From an uncultured Clostridia bacterium (GTDB taxonomy: Bacteria; Bacillota; Clostridia; Peptostreptococcales; Anaerovoracaceae), in contig CAKQGQ010000007.1 of assembly GCA_934233735.1 (NCBI GenBank), forward strand, positions 43,962 to 107,961: 64,000 nt of DNA. The letters run 5' to 3'. The translations under genes and the position numbers were made by a program. The notes under the pieces were generated by a model. That model worked only from the letters and a program-made list of their open reading frames with translations, was not told the origin of the DNA and made no database searches. Of this stretch, positions 15,760-25,071 are shown piece after piece (within the stretch, counting starts at the first letter, position 1; the number at the start of each line of letters is the position of its first letter).

Positions 15760-16763
15760 CTCTGTCCTTTATCATACGGAATTCCTTCTGCCTTCGGCAC
15801 TCTGGAACTCTTCGAAGTAAATGCGAGAACGATCAGCGTAATGACATACGGAAGCATACGATAAACATATGGGCTGATGCCGATTTCCGCAAGCATATAC
15901 ACGCCGTCTCCGTTTATATCCAGCGATGTATAAATCGCCGCAATACATTTGAATAAACCGAACAGCAAGCTTCCTAAAGCGATGTTCAGCGGTGTCCAGT
16001 TACCGAAAATCATAACTGCCAGCGCAAGGAAGCCGTAGCCTGCAACTTCTCCTGTCGAAGTGCAGTTTGCCGTCGTCATGGAATAAGTAAATCCGCCCAC
16101 ACCTGCGAGGAAACCGGATAAACCAACTCCGAGGTATCTCATCTTGAATACATTGATTCCGAGCGAGTCCGCCGCCTGCGGATTTTCGCCGCAGGAACGA
16201 AGTCTGAGTCCTGTTTTGGTCTTATACAGGAAAATCGAAACTCCTACAAAGATAAGCAGGCACACATAGGTGCTCGGATAAACTTTGTTGATGAACAAAT
16301 CGATGAATGCGCCCCAGCTGTAATCCTTCGGCAGTCCGAAGGTGGAAGGACGAATCATAAACCAGCCGGCTGCACTTCCGTTTACCATGCCAAGCGTGTT
16401 TTGCTGTGCAATCATGTAAATGAAGAAGAGAACCACAGCAGGCGCCAGCATGTTGAGCGCCGTACCGCCGATGGTCTGGTCCGCGCGCAGGTTAATCGCC
16501 GAAAACGCCAAAAGCATTGAAAATGCAATCCCGCAGATACCGGTTAAAAGCATCGCCAGAATCATGACGAGCTGACCCTGATCCGAGGTAAAGCCCAGCC
16601 CCTGAAATATGCGGATAAACACAACGCCCATAAATGCGCCGAAGATCATAATACCTTCAAGCGCGAGATTGATAACGCCCGAACGCTCCGCGCATACACC
16701 TGCGAGGGCTACAATCATAAGCGGAACTGCATAGAGCATGGTTTGCTGAATTAAGAATACCAT
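15756..16763 (-). CDS. ABC importer permease (BMP/nucleoside family, YufQ/NupQ-like)
   Basis: 335 residues with about eight to ten membrane segments and the BPD_transp_2 pattern ('AERSGVINLALEGIMIFGAF', 'CGENPQAADSLGIN'). It is the second permease of a BMP-type importer for purine or other nucleosides. Its start overlaps the end of the first permease gene by one base and its stop overlaps ygiQ, so it is translationally coupled to both. Confidence 0.88.
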   Translation of the reverse strand: MVFLIQQTMLYAVPLMIVALAGVCAERSGVINLALEGIMIFGAFMGVVFIRIFQGLGFTSDQGQLVMILAMLLTGICGIAFSMLLAFSAINLRADQTIGGTALNMLAPAVVLFFIYMIAQQNTLGMVNGSAAGWFMIRPSTFGLPKDYSWGAFIDLFINKVYPSTYVCLLIFVGVSIFLYKTKTGLRLRSCGENPQAADSLGINVFKMRYLGVGLSGFLAGVGGFTYSMTTANCTSTGEVAGYGFLALAVMIFGNWTPLNIALGSLLFGLFKCIAAIYTSLDINGDGVYMLAEIGISPYVYRMLPYVITLIVLAFTSKSSRVPKAEGIPYDKGQR

Positions 16764-17968
16764 TATTTCGTACCTCCTTCCGCAGTTTCTTTCTTTTTGC
16801 GTCTGCCGTTAAGCAGCATCTTAAAGAACATTGCAAAGGCTGACAAGTATACGATGGTTGCGATAATAATATCCGCAATGTATTCGTTGTAAGCGGTCAG
16901 ATACTTCAGCTGGATACCCGCAACATTGAGCATCGACATGAAGATTCCCGCAAAGATTACGCCAATCGGGTGATTTGCCGCAAGCAGAGCGACCGGAATT
17001 CCGTTGAATCCGTCTGTTGGAAGCGACATATAGGTCGACCAGTAGAATTCCGTGTTTCCGGAGAGGAAATACAGACATCCGCCCGCGGAAGCCAAAGCTC
17101 CTGCGATAACCATCGACAAAATAATATTCTTCTTATCGTTGATTCCGGCATATTTTGCCGCGTGGCGGTTCAGACCGCAGGCACGGAGCTCATAACCGAA
17201 AGTAGTCTTCGTCATAATCACCCACATCAAAACGGCAATCAGGCAGGCAATCCAAAAGCCGCCGTTTGCCTGCGAGCCCGGGAACAAAATATCCATTCCG
17301 AGCTTCGGCGTCAGAACATCGACATTTTTCAGCGGAATCGTGTAGCCGACTTTACCGCCTTCTGCTGCGTTTTTAAAGATATCATGCGCGTCGAACCACC
17401 ATGTCACAAGGTTTGCGGCAATCCAGTTCGTCATGATACAGGTAATTACTTCGTTGATATTCAGGAAGGCCTTGAACAGTCCCGGAATTGCGCCCCAAAG
17501 CGCGCCGAGCGCAACGCCCACAACAAAGGCGCAGAGCCATGCGAGCCAAGATGGACATCCGCTCCATCCGAGCCAAAGACCGACGGAAATGCTTCCCATC
17601 GTTCCCATCAGATACTGTCCTGCAGCGCCAATGTTGAACAAGCCCGTCTTAAAGGCTACGGCTACGGAAAGACCCGTCATTACCAGCGGTGTCGCGCGGA
17701 AAAGCATATTTCCAAGGTTTACCGGGTTATAGCCGAAGCTGAGCTGTCCGCCGTCGCGTCCCGTACTGAATACGCCGAGGAATACCAGACGAATACCGTC
17801 CCAGACGCCCTTCATTGAAATATTGTCTTTTACGAGTCCTACGATGATGACAACAAGCGTGCCGACCGCAAGACCGATTAAAATTGAGAGTAAAGAGGCG
17901 TAAACAGATTTTGCCCCGTCGGATTTATACCATTTTACCCTGCCTGTTTCGGCTTCTAATCTAGGCAT
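16763..17968 (-). CDS. ABC importer permease (BMP/nucleoside family, YufP/NupP-like)
   Basis: 401 residues. The ATG at 17968 (MPRLEAETGRVKWY) is preferred because GGAGGAAGAACA lies just upstream; the longer open frame overlaps the ATPase. It has an N-terminal membrane helix, then the BPD_transp_2 core ('FNIGAAGQYLMGTMG', 'RACGLNRHAAKYAGIN'). Its start overlaps the ATPase stop by 8 nt. It works with the other permease, the duplicated ATPase and the lipoprotein receptor. Confidence 0.88.
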   Translation of the reverse strand: MPRLEAETGRVKWYKSDGAKSVYASLLSILIGLAVGTLVVIIVGLVKDNISMKGVWDGIRLVFLGVFSTGRDGGQLSFGYNPVNLGNMLFRATPLVMTGLSVAVAFKTGLFNIGAAGQYLMGTMGSISVGLWLGWSGCPSWLAWLCAFVVGVALGALWGAIPGLFKAFLNINEVITCIMTNWIAANLVTWWFDAHDIFKNAAEGGKVGYTIPLKNVDVLTPKLGMDILFPGSQANGGFWIACLIAVLMWVIMTKTTFGYELRACGLNRHAAKYAGINDKKNIILSMVIAGALASAGGCLYFLSGNTEFYWSTYMSLPTDGFNGIPVALLAANHPIGVIFAGIFMSMLNVAGIQLKYLTAYNEYIADIIIATIVYLSAFAMFFKMLLNGRRKKKETAEGGTK

Positions 17969-19508
17969 CCTGTTCTTCCTCCTTTCCGCTTCTCTTCGCG
18001 CCGGACATGTAAAGTCCGAGTTCTTCCGGAGTGGTTTTCTTCGGATCGAGCTGCCCGACAATTTCGCCCTCATACATAACGAGGATACGGTCGGAAAGTC
18101 CGATCACTTCATCCAGCTCCAGTGATACCAGCAAAATCGCCTTGCCGGCGTCGCGTTCTGCCACAAGCTGCGCATGGACATGCTCAATCGCGCCTACATC
18201 CAGTCCTCGGGTCGGCTGCACCGCAATAATCAGCGGCTCGTTTCTGTCCAGTTCTCTTGCTATAATTGCCTTCTGCTGGTTTCCGCCGGACATGGAACGC
18301 GCAATCGTAATTGGACCCTGTCCGGAGCGGACATCATATTCTTCAATTAATCTTTCTGCATATTTACGCACTTCATCGAAACGGATAAAGCCGTGACTCT
18401 CAAACTGCGGCTCCTTATATCTCTGAAGCACAAGGTTCTGCTCCAGCGTATAGCCGAGCACAAGTCCGTGTTTATGTCTGTCCTCCGGAATATGCGCCAT
18501 TCCGGCTCTGCTTCTCTTTCGGATGGAAGCCTGTGAAATGTCACTTCCGCAAAGCGTCACTTTTCCTGCCGATGCCTTTTCCAGACCGGTCAAACCGTAA
18601 ACAAGCTCCGTCTGTCCGTTTCCGTCAATACCCGCAATGCAGAGGATTTCACCTGCACGCGCCTTGAACGATACATTGTGCACCGCATCGTTTTTATGCA
18701 GTTTGGACGGCACTGTAAAGTTTTCCACATCCAGAACCACATCGCCCGGCTCTGCATCCTTTTTATGTATTTCCAGCTGCACCGGACGGCCTACCATCAT
18801 GTTGGAAAGTTCCTGCTTGTTGGTATCTTTGGTGTTTACAGTTCCGATGTACTTTCCTTTTCTGAGAACCGTTACTCTGTCCGATACCGCCATGATTTCA
18901 TTTAATTTATGTGTGATAAACAAGATTGACTTGCCTTCCCTGGCAAATCCTCTCATAATTTCCATAAGTTCGTCGATTTCCTGAGGCGTCAGAACCGCTG
19001 TCGGCTCGTCAAAAATCAGGATTTCATTTTCTCTGTACAGCATTTTGAGAATTTCCACTCTCTGCTGCATGCCTACGGTAATGTCTTCAACCTTCGCGTC
19101 AACATCTACCTTCAGACCGTAACGCTCCGAAAGCTCGATTACCTTTTCTCTGGCTTCTTTTTTCTTCAGGAAGCCCATTTTTCCCGTTGTTTCAGCACCG
19201 AGGATGATATTATCCAGCACCGTAAATACATCGACCAATTTAAAATGCTGATGCACCATACCGATTCCCAGCGCGGTTGCATCATTCGGGTCATTGATTT
19301 CCACTGTTTTTCCGTCTTTTTTAATTTCGCCCGCTTCCGGCTGATACAAACCGAAGAGCACACTCATCAGCGTGGATTTTCCCGCGCCGTTTTCGCCTAA
19401 AAGCGCATGAATTTCACCCTTTTTCAGCTGCAGGGTGATATCGTCGTTCGCCACAATTCCCGGAAACTCTTTCCTTATGTGGTTCATTTCAATTACATAC
19501 TCAGCCAT
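17961..19508 (-). CDS. ABC importer ATPase with two nucleotide-binding domains (YufO/NupO-like)
   Basis: 515 residues. The first domain has Walker A 'GENGAGKSTLMS' and Walker B 'LIFDEPTAVLT'. The second has 'GIDGNGQTEL' and a degenerate end 'IIAVQPTRGLDVGA'; the signature of the second domain is 'MSGGNQQK'. This duplicated form is standard for BMP/ribose-type importers. The ATG at 19508 follows AGAAGGAAAAAAC; the ORF is open 11 codons further without a better site. A hairpin in the gap to the receptor gene probably lowers its expression relative to the receptor. Confidence 0.9.
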   Translation of the reverse strand: MAEYVIEMNHIRKEFPGIVANDDITLQLKKGEIHALLGENGAGKSTLMSVLFGLYQPEAGEIKKDGKTVEINDPNDATALGIGMVHQHFKLVDVFTVLDNIILGAETTGKMGFLKKKEAREKVIELSERYGLKVDVDAKVEDITVGMQQRVEILKMLYRENEILIFDEPTAVLTPQEIDELMEIMRGFAREGKSILFITHKLNEIMAVSDRVTVLRKGKYIGTVNTKDTNKQELSNMMVGRPVQLEIHKKDAEPGDVVLDVENFTVPSKLHKNDAVHNVSFKARAGEILCIAGIDGNGQTELVYGLTGLEKASAGKVTLCGSDISQASIRKRSRAGMAHIPEDRHKHGLVLGYTLEQNLVLQRYKEPQFESHGFIRFDEVRKYAERLIEEYDVRSGQGPITIARSMSGGNQQKAIIARELDRNEPLIIAVQPTRGLDVGAIEHVHAQLVAERDAGKAILLVSLELDEVIGLSDRILVMYEGEIVGQLDPKKTTPEELGLYMSGAKRSGKEEEQDA

Positions 19509-19569
19509 GTTTTTTCCTTCTCTATGCCCGGCTTCTCGCAAGCCTGAACTTTTTGCAAATTAACAAACA

Positions 19570-19598
19570 AAGGGGGAATCACCTTCCCCCTTATTTTT
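19570..19598 (-). terminator. Hairpin between receptor and ATPase genes (attenuator)
   Basis: AAGGGGGAA / TTCCCCCTT stem with a 5-nt loop, T-rich on both sides. In the importer operon it would cut transcription partially, giving more receptor than transporter. Confidence 0.7.
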
Positions 19599-19622
19599 GG
19601 TTAAAAAACCGTAATTCGCTTA

Positions 19623-20738
19623 TTATTTTACGAACTTAATGTTTTCAAGACCTGCTTTGCTTGGGTCAGCCATCTTGCTGTCGTTATCGATTGTAACTTC
19701 GCCGGAAACTACCTTTTCATATAAAGCCTGGTAGTCTTCCACTGACCAATTTTCTAACTGCCAAGTGTCTGTAGGGATACCTACAGCATTGTCCTTAGCA
19801 CCAAGAAGCAATGAACCGCCGTATACAGTGCCGCCGTCGTAGAACTTCGTAATTGCGTCAACTACGGACTTCGCAAGGTCTTTCATAGCGGAAGTAATTA
19901 CTGCATCGGACTGACCGGACTGGTCAACGTCAACACCTACCAGCTTGCCTTCTGCAGCCTGTGCAGCAGCATCGCCGGAGTTGAACATGGAACCGCCTGC
20001 TACGAAGATAACTTCTGTACCTGCGTTATACCATCCGGATAACATAGCTTGAAGGTCCGGAGAAGCGGAGAAGCTGGAACCGTGTTCCCAGGAATATCTC
20101 ATTTCAACAGTTTCGCCCTTAGCTGCAGCTGCATCGTTAGCACCCTGTGCGAATCCGTATCCGTATTTGATACATGCAGGATTGTTTCCGCCACCGCCGC
20201 CGGAGAATCCTAACTTCGTGTAGCCTTCCATGACTGTTGCATAGCCTGCAAAGTAACCGGCCTGTTCTTCCTGATAGGAAACGCCAACAAGGTTGTCCAT
20301 TCCCATATCCCATCCATCGATGAAGATGAACTGTACATCAGGGTACTTAGGAGCTACTGTTTTGAGTGCCGTTTCCTGTAAGAATCCCGGAGTTACGAGA
20401 ACTTCAGCACCTGCGTCACAAGCGTCTGTCATTGCTTTGATTCTGTCTTCGTCAGTCGCGTTGGATGCATTACCCGGCTGATAGTACTTGTATGACTTGC
20501 CGTTATCGGAAGCATACTTCTTAACGCCGTTCCAAGTGAACTGGTTGAAAGAACCGTCCCTTAACTGTCCAACGTCTGTTACCATTGCAATCTGATATTT
20601 ACCGTCTTCAGATTCATAGTTATCAGAGATGGAATCGTAGTCTACTGCATCGGTACCGGTTTCTCCACCATTGCTGCCGCAAGCAGCAAATGTGAATACC
20701 ATTACCAGCATAAGCAATACTGTTAATAACTTTTTCAT
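19623..20738 (-). CDS. BMP-family substrate-binding lipoprotein (PnrA/NupN-like)
   Basis: 371 residues with a lipoprotein signal (MKKLLTVLLMLVMVFTFAAC, Cys20) and the BMP fold. Blocks: 'IAMVTDVGQLRDGSFNQFTWNG', 'YYQPGNASNATDEDRIKAM', 'IFIDGWDMGMDNLVGVSY', 'GFSGGGGGNNPACIKYGYG' and 'VGVDVDQSGQSD'. Members bind purine nucleosides or related compounds at the outer face of the membrane. The ATG at 20738 has AGGAGG 8 nt upstream. It is first in the four-gene importer operon; a -10 box TATAAT is at 20785-20780. Confidence 0.9.
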   Translation of the reverse strand: MKKLLTVLLMLVMVFTFAACGSNGGETGTDAVDYDSISDNYESEDGKYQIAMVTDVGQLRDGSFNQFTWNGVKKYASDNGKSYKYYQPGNASNATDEDRIKAMTDACDAGAEVLVTPGFLQETALKTVAPKYPDVQFIFIDGWDMGMDNLVGVSYQEEQAGYFAGYATVMEGYTKLGFSGGGGGNNPACIKYGYGFAQGANDAAAAKGETVEMRYSWEHGSSFSASPDLQAMLSGWYNAGTEVIFVAGGSMFNSGDAAAQAAEGKLVGVDVDQSGQSDAVITSAMKDLAKSVVDAITKFYDGGTVYGGSLLLGAKDNAVGIPTDTWQLENWSVEDYQALYEKVVSGEVTIDNDSKMADPSKAGLENIKFVK

Positions 20739-20779
20739 TTGTTCCCTCCTAAATGAAATTAAGAATATGTTACTCCTCA

Positions 20780-20785
20780 ATTATA
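20780..20785 (-). promoter_or_regulatory. -10 box of the nucleoside importer operon
   Basis: TATAAT on the minus strand, 42 nt before the receptor start codon. No good -35 match is seen 16-18 bp upstream, so an activator may be needed. Confidence 0.4.
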
Positions 20786-20882
20786 ATACATTATGGAAGA
20801 AAGGAAAAGTTATTTTTTGCATATTCTTTGCACATTGATGTTTTTTTGTTATTTTTTTGTTAAATAGAGAAGAAATGAAGTT

Positions 20883-21479
20883 TTATCCCTTAAAAATCTG
20901 CACCCAGCAGGTCGTTCCGTCGGAGGCCTTCGCATAGCCTACGCCGATTTTTGTGTAGTCAGACTTCAGAATATTCGCTCTGTGTCCGGAAGAATTCATC
21001 CATCCGTTCATTACGGACTGTGCTGTTTTCTGTCCCTTTGCGATATTCTCGCCCGCGGTTTTATAAGATACCCCATAAGTTTTCATCATATCAAAAGCCG
21101 AGCCATATGTCGGGGATGTATGCGAAAAATATCCGTTTTTCGCCATGTCTTCGGCCTTCATCTGTGCAAGCTTCGCAAGCTGGCTGTCTAAAGCAAGCGA
21201 CTGCAGGCCGTTTGAAGCTCTTTCCTTGTTTACCAGCATCACAACCTGACTCGTCATGCTGCCCGATACAACGAAACCGGTCGCATCCTCATTCGCGTTT
21301 CCGGAGTTTTCCGTGTTACCGGCATTGCCGATGTTTCCGGTACTGCTGCAGATTTTATCCAGCCAAACGGAAACATTCTTCGTGCATGTGCTTCCCGCCG
21401 TCGTGGACGCATAGGAAAACCCTGCCGTACTAAGCGCCATCGTCAGTGCCATCATCATCGTAATAACTTTCTTTTTCAT
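20883..21479 (-). CDS. Secreted CAP/SCP-domain protein (YkwD-like)
   Basis: 198 residues: signal peptide (1-24, ending SYAS), a short linker rich in Asn/Gly/Ser/Glu (about 45-68), and a CAP domain. The domain carries 'MTSQVVMLVNKERASNGLQSL', 'AQMKAEDMAKNGYFSHTSP', 'AGENIAKG', 'MNGWMNSSGHRANILKSDY' and 'IGVGYAKASDGTTCWVQIF'. The His/Glu positions of the CAP cavity are kept. Bacterial CAP proteins are secreted; their activity is mostly unknown. It has no wall anchor or repeats. Confidence 0.88.
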   Translation of the reverse strand: MKKKVITMMMALTMALSTAGFSYASTTAGSTCTKNVSVWLDKICSSTGNIGNAGNTENSGNANEDATGFVVSGSMTSQVVMLVNKERASNGLQSLALDSQLAKLAQMKAEDMAKNGYFSHTSPTYGSAFDMMKTYGVSYKTAGENIAKGQKTAQSVMNGWMNSSGHRANILKSDYTKIGVGYAKASDGTTCWVQIFKG

Positions 21480-21620
21480 GATATAACCTCTCTTTCTGCG
21501 CTAAGAAGCTCTGAATTTCAGCCTTTACCCGCTGCCTGCCTCCGCGCATTAAGTATCACAAAAAAACTATAAACGATTTTCGCTGCCACTGTCACCCCTC
21601 AAAATTTGGCTGTCCTGCCA

Positions 21621-22226
21621 CTATTTATGAGCCATTTCCTCTGCGAAACTCTTAACAAATGCCGCCGTCAGCCCCCAGATGAGTTTGTCCTCATATTGAT
21701 AGAGAGCGATGGATTTATGGCCGATCCGCCACTTGTAGTCGCTGCGGATTCCGAACTTTTCGTAAGGAAAATCCTTTACATCCTGTATTACATCGTAATC
21801 GTAAATATAGGGCTCTGTCTCCGCAAAAAATCGGAGCGGAACCGAGAAAACTTCTGTCACCTCTGCCTCATTTATCCGTATTTTAGAAAGTTCTTCCGCG
21901 GGCGTGAAACCGCAAAGGGCATGCATCGCGATGGAAGTCAGCTCGTACTGCGTCGCATAATTTCCCAGAATTTCAATATTTTTCAGTCCGATTTCCTCTT
22001 CGGTTTCTCTCAGCGCGCACTGCACCGGGCTTTCCCCCGGCTCCAGTCTTCCACCCGGAAAGCACACATCGCCCGGCTGTTTTATGCCTGCCGCTCGTTT
22101 TTCAAAGACGAAATGCGGCTCGCCATCCTTTTCCGTCAGCAAAATCAAAACCGCATATTCCCGCATGATTTCCAGCGTCTGCGGCGTCCTATCCTTCATT
22201 TTTTCTCTGATTTCTTCAATTTTCAT
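21621..22226 (-). CDS. NUDIX hydrolase, CoA pyrophosphatase-like (NudL/YeaB type)
   Basis: 201 residues. The NUDIX box 'GGRLEPGESPVQCALRETEE.EIG' is complete (G.....E.......RE..EE.G). The preceding 'RAAGIKQPGDVCFPGG' is the extra CoA-pyrophosphatase signature (LL..R....H.GQ(V/I).FPGG type). It likely cleaves CoA or related nucleoside diphosphates. The ATG at 22226 follows AGTAGGAAAC; the upstream in-frame extension overlaps the terminator of the preceding gene. Confidence 0.85.
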   Translation of the reverse strand: MKIEEIREKMKDRTPQTLEIMREYAVLILLTEKDGEPHFVFEKRAAGIKQPGDVCFPGGRLEPGESPVQCALRETEEEIGLKNIEILGNYATQYELTSIAMHALCGFTPAEELSKIRINEAEVTEVFSVPLRFFAETEPYIYDYDVIQDVKDFPYEKFGIRSDYKWRIGHKSIALYQYEDKLIWGLTAAFVKSFAEEMAHK

Positions 22227-22274
22227 GTTTCCTACTGCTCTTTCCCATCTTTCACGGATTTTTTCAAACAAAAA

Positions 22275-22295
22275 GGGCGATGCAAAACACCGCCC
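22275..22295 (-). terminator. Terminator after the P-loop gene
   Basis: GGGCG / CGCCC stem with an 11-nt loop followed on the minus strand by TTTTTG, 20 nt past the stop of 22316-22738. Confidence 0.65.
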
Positions 22296-22315
22296 GATAT
22301 TTCTAAGCAAATATA

Positions 22316-22738
22316 TTAATTTAAGATTTCGCAACCTTCGAAATTAACGCCTATCATTTCTTCCTTTTCAGCACTGAGGCTTACAACGAAGTTCATGCCA
22401 TAGTTCTTAGAAATGTCTTTCAATCTGTCCACGAACTCCGGCAGGTCACCTAAAGTGAAATCAGCGTGTTTCAGAATACTGTCGATAAAAATAGTCTCAA
22501 TATCGTGGTCGGAACTGATGATTCCGTACAGGAAACCGATGTATTCGTCACTGTTTGTAACATGTTCGAAATCTTCCATACAGATAACTCTGATTCTGTA
22601 TTTCAAATCATACATCAGTCTGTGATTCTTATTGATAAAGATAATGCTTCCTTTACTTGTTTCAACGGACTCATTCGCAAGATCGATCATCTGTTTGGTC
22701 TTGCCGCTTCCTTTATGTCCTACTAATAATTTAACCAT
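22316..22738 (-). CDS. Small P-loop NTPase-like protein, unknown function
   Basis: 140 residues with Walker A 'VGHKGSGKTKQMIDLAN' at the N-terminus and a hydrophobic strand ending in Asp, 'IETIFIDSIL', as a Walker B candidate. The size is much below typical NTPases. Similar short proteins occur singly in Clostridia and are sometimes loosely labelled ATP-binding or PilT-like. It lies between the aromatic operon and the NUDIX gene and ends in a terminator. Role not known. Confidence 0.7.
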   Translation of the reverse strand: MVKLLVGHKGSGKTKQMIDLANESVETSKGSIIFINKNHRLMYDLKYRIRVICMEDFEHVTNSDEYIGFLYGIISSDHDIETIFIDSILKHADFTLGDLPEFVDRLKDISKNYGMNFVVSLSAEKEEMIGVNFEGCEILN

Positions 22739-22826
22739 GATTACCGCCTCCTAAATAATTTTGCTTATTTTTTTCTGGTATTTTTACTCATTATACACTA
22801 ATTCGGAGAACCTTTCAACCTTTATT

Positions 22827-23996
22827 TCAGGCTTTAAAGATTTCCATTTTTTCGATGCGGTCAAAAGCTTCTTTCAGCTGTGAAATATCCACGGTGCAGG
22901 CGATTCTCAAATACCCCTCTCCGCATCTGCCGAATCCATTGCCCGGAATCATAACAACATGCGTTTCTTCAAAGATTTTCATCGCAGCTTCCTCGGAGGT
23001 AAGGCCCGTATCCTTGATGTTTACAAAGAGATAGAAGGTTCCCATCGGCGGATAAATGACATGCATATTCGGGATTTTGTTGATTCTCTCGGCGGCATAA
23101 TAAATACGTTCTTTGAAAAGAGCCGTCAGTTCAGGCTGAACCTCTTTACGGCAGCGCAATGCATGAAGTGCCGCTCTCTGTGAAATTGCCGGAGTGGAGA
23201 ATACAAGGTTCTCACTGATTCTTCTCACTGTGTCAATAATCTGCGGCGGAGCGATGATTGCTCCGATTCTCCAGCCTGTCATCACATAATCTTTGGAAAA
23301 GCTGTTGATAGTTACGGTTCTTTCCTTCATTCCCGGAAGTGATGAGAACGGAACAAACGGATGATCAAAGCTGTATATTGTGTAAATTTCGTCACTGATT
23401 ACCACAAGGTCATGCTTTTCGGCAACCTCGGCAATTTTTTTCATGGTTTCCACTGTCAGACAGCTTCCCGACGGGTTATTCGGGGAGTTAATAATAATCG
23501 CCTTGGTTTTCGGTGTAATGCAGGACTCAAGTCTCTCTATATTGACCTGATACCGCTCCTCTTCAAAGGTGTCCAGTTCTACCAGTTTGCCGCGTGCCAG
23601 TTCAACCTGTGTCTTATAAATTGTAAAATAAGGCGACTGGGTGATAACTTCATCTCCATCATCTAAGATTGCTTCCAGAACTAAGGACATCGCCATGCAG
23701 CCGGAGGTTGTCACCATAATTTCCTCGTCTGCGATATCCATGTCAAATTCGTCCTTGTAATATTTCGCGATTTCATCGCGCAGTTCTTTGTAACCGCGGC
23801 AGTCCGTATATTTCGTGTATCCTGCCTTCGCATCCGCAAAAGCCGCATCGATAATCTGCTGCGGCGTGTTGACATCCGGGTCGCCGATACTCAAATTGAT
23901 CACATCATCTGCCTGTCGTGCAAGTGCTGTTACATGCCCGATCACCGTATCTTCTTCTCTGCTGCAATATCTTTTTGATAAAAATCTATTCTCCAT
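22827..23996 (-). CDS. Class I/II PLP aminotransferase, probably aromatic amino acid transaminase
   Basis: 389 residues of fold-type I. 'INLSIGDPDVNTP', 'INSPNNPSGS', 'VVISDEIYTIY' and the Schiff-base lysine Lys235 in 'NSFSKDYVMTGWRIG' are all present, as is the C-terminal arginine in 'YLRIACTVD'. It is the last gene of the aromatic operon, 43 nt after DAHP synthase. It probably converts phenylpyruvate and 4-hydroxyphenylpyruvate to Phe and Tyr. Substrate assignment rests on context. Confidence 0.82.
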   Translation of the reverse strand: MENRFLSKRYCSREEDTVIGHVTALARQADDVINLSIGDPDVNTPQQIIDAAFADAKAGYTKYTDCRGYKELRDEIAKYYKDEFDMDIADEEIMVTTSGCMAMSLVLEAILDDGDEVITQSPYFTIYKTQVELARGKLVELDTFEEERYQVNIERLESCITPKTKAIIINSPNNPSGSCLTVETMKKIAEVAEKHDLVVISDEIYTIYSFDHPFVPFSSLPGMKERTVTINSFSKDYVMTGWRIGAIIAPPQIIDTVRRISENLVFSTPAISQRAALHALRCRKEVQPELTALFKERIYYAAERINKIPNMHVIYPPMGTFYLFVNIKDTGLTSEEAAMKIFEETHVVMIPGNGFGRCGEGYLRIACTVDISQLKEAFDRIEKMEIFKA

Positions 23997-24039
23997 ACTT
24001 CTACCTCTTATACATCTTTTATTCTATTGATTTTGTTGT

Positions 24040-25068
24040 TTATACCATGTCTGCCAAATCGTAAATCAATCTTTCTGTCTTGTCCCATCCAAGACAAGGG
24101 TCGGTAATCGATTTTCCGTATACCGTGCCGTCCACCGGCTGACAGCCATCTTCCAGATAGCTTTCGACCATAACGCCCTTCACCATCCTGCCGAGATCCT
24201 CGCTGAAGCGTTTGGACTGCAGAACCTCCTTGCAGATTCGGACTTGCTCCAAATACTTCTTCCCGGAATTTGCGTGGTTGGCGTCAACCATAATCGCAGG
24301 ATTTTTCAGTCCGTTTTCGTGATACATATCGCAGACGAGTCTTAAGTCTTCGTAATGATAGTTCGGAATTGACTGTCCGCGTTTGTTCATATGTCCTCTG
24401 AGAATCGCGTGCGCATACGGATTCCCGTGGCTGGCAACCTCCCAGTTTCTGTAGATGAAAGTGTGTCCGCTCTGCGCTGCAATCAGGGAATTCATCAGCA
24501 CCGAAAGGTCTCCTCCCGTCGGATTTTTCATGCCGACTGCAATGTCCAGTCCGCTTGCGGTAAGACGATGGAACTGGTTCTCCACCGACCGTGCGCCGAT
24601 AGCCACATAGCACAAAATATCACTTAAATATCTGTAGTTTTCCGGGTACAAAAGCTCGTCCGCGCAGAAGAAATCCGTCTCCTTCATCGTGCGTATGTAG
24701 GTTTCACGAATCGTGATAATCCCCTTCAGCATATCTTCGCCAAGAAGCGGGTCCGGCTGATGAAGCATGCCCTTATAGCCTTTGCCCGTCGTTCTCGGTT
24801 TGCTCGTGTAAACTCTCGGGATAATGCAGATTTTGTCTTTTACTTTGTCCTGCACCTTTCTCAGTCTCAGAAGGTAGTCCAGCACCGCTTCTTCGTTGTC
24901 CGCCGAACAGGGCCCGATTACCATGAGCAGACGGTCGTCGCTGCCGTCTAAAATTGCCTTGATTTCCTTATCGCAGGCATCTCTCTTCGCCTGATATTCT
25001 TCACTGATCGGAAACATTTCCTTGATGTCCTTCGGAATCGGAAGCTTCCGTTTAAAATCCATATTCAT
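24040..25068 (-). CDS. aroF: 3-deoxy-7-phosphoheptulonate (DAHP) synthase, AroG/F/H type
   Basis: 342 residues of the class I alpha family. 'RLLMVIGPCSADN', 'IPRVYTSKPRTTGKGYKGML', 'IGARSVENQFHR', 'GMKNPTGGDLS' and 'IMVDANHANSGKK' are conserved. It condenses phosphoenolpyruvate and erythrose-4-phosphate, the first step of the shikimate pathway. A GGAGG site precedes the start. Which of the aroF/G/H feedback types it is cannot be decided by eye; its place in a Phe/Tyr operon suggests feedback by one of those. Confidence 0.9.
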   Translation of the reverse strand: MNMDFKRKLPIPKDIKEMFPISEEYQAKRDACDKEIKAILDGSDDRLLMVIGPCSADNEEAVLDYLLRLRKVQDKVKDKICIIPRVYTSKPRTTGKGYKGMLHQPDPLLGEDMLKGIITIRETYIRTMKETDFFCADELLYPENYRYLSDILCYVAIGARSVENQFHRLTASGLDIAVGMKNPTGGDLSVLMNSLIAAQSGHTFIYRNWEVASHGNPYAHAILRGHMNKRGQSIPNYHYEDLRLVCDMYHENGLKNPAIMVDANHANSGKKYLEQVRICKEVLQSKRFSEDLGRMVKGVMVESYLEDGCQPVDGTVYGKSITDPCLGWDKTERLIYDLADMV

Positions 25069-25071
25069 GTT

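Noticed and set aside
12191..20738. A dedicated biosynthetic link between acyl-CoA synthetase, YgiQ and the nucleoside importer
   Set aside because: The overlaps show co-transcription, but the products belong to unrelated processes; no evidence for a shared pathway.
21480..21620. c-di-AMP or cobalamin riboswitch before the CAP-domain gene
   Set aside because: Only short fragments (CAGTGGC, GGGTAAAGG) resemble consensus pieces; the ordered conserved blocks are absent.
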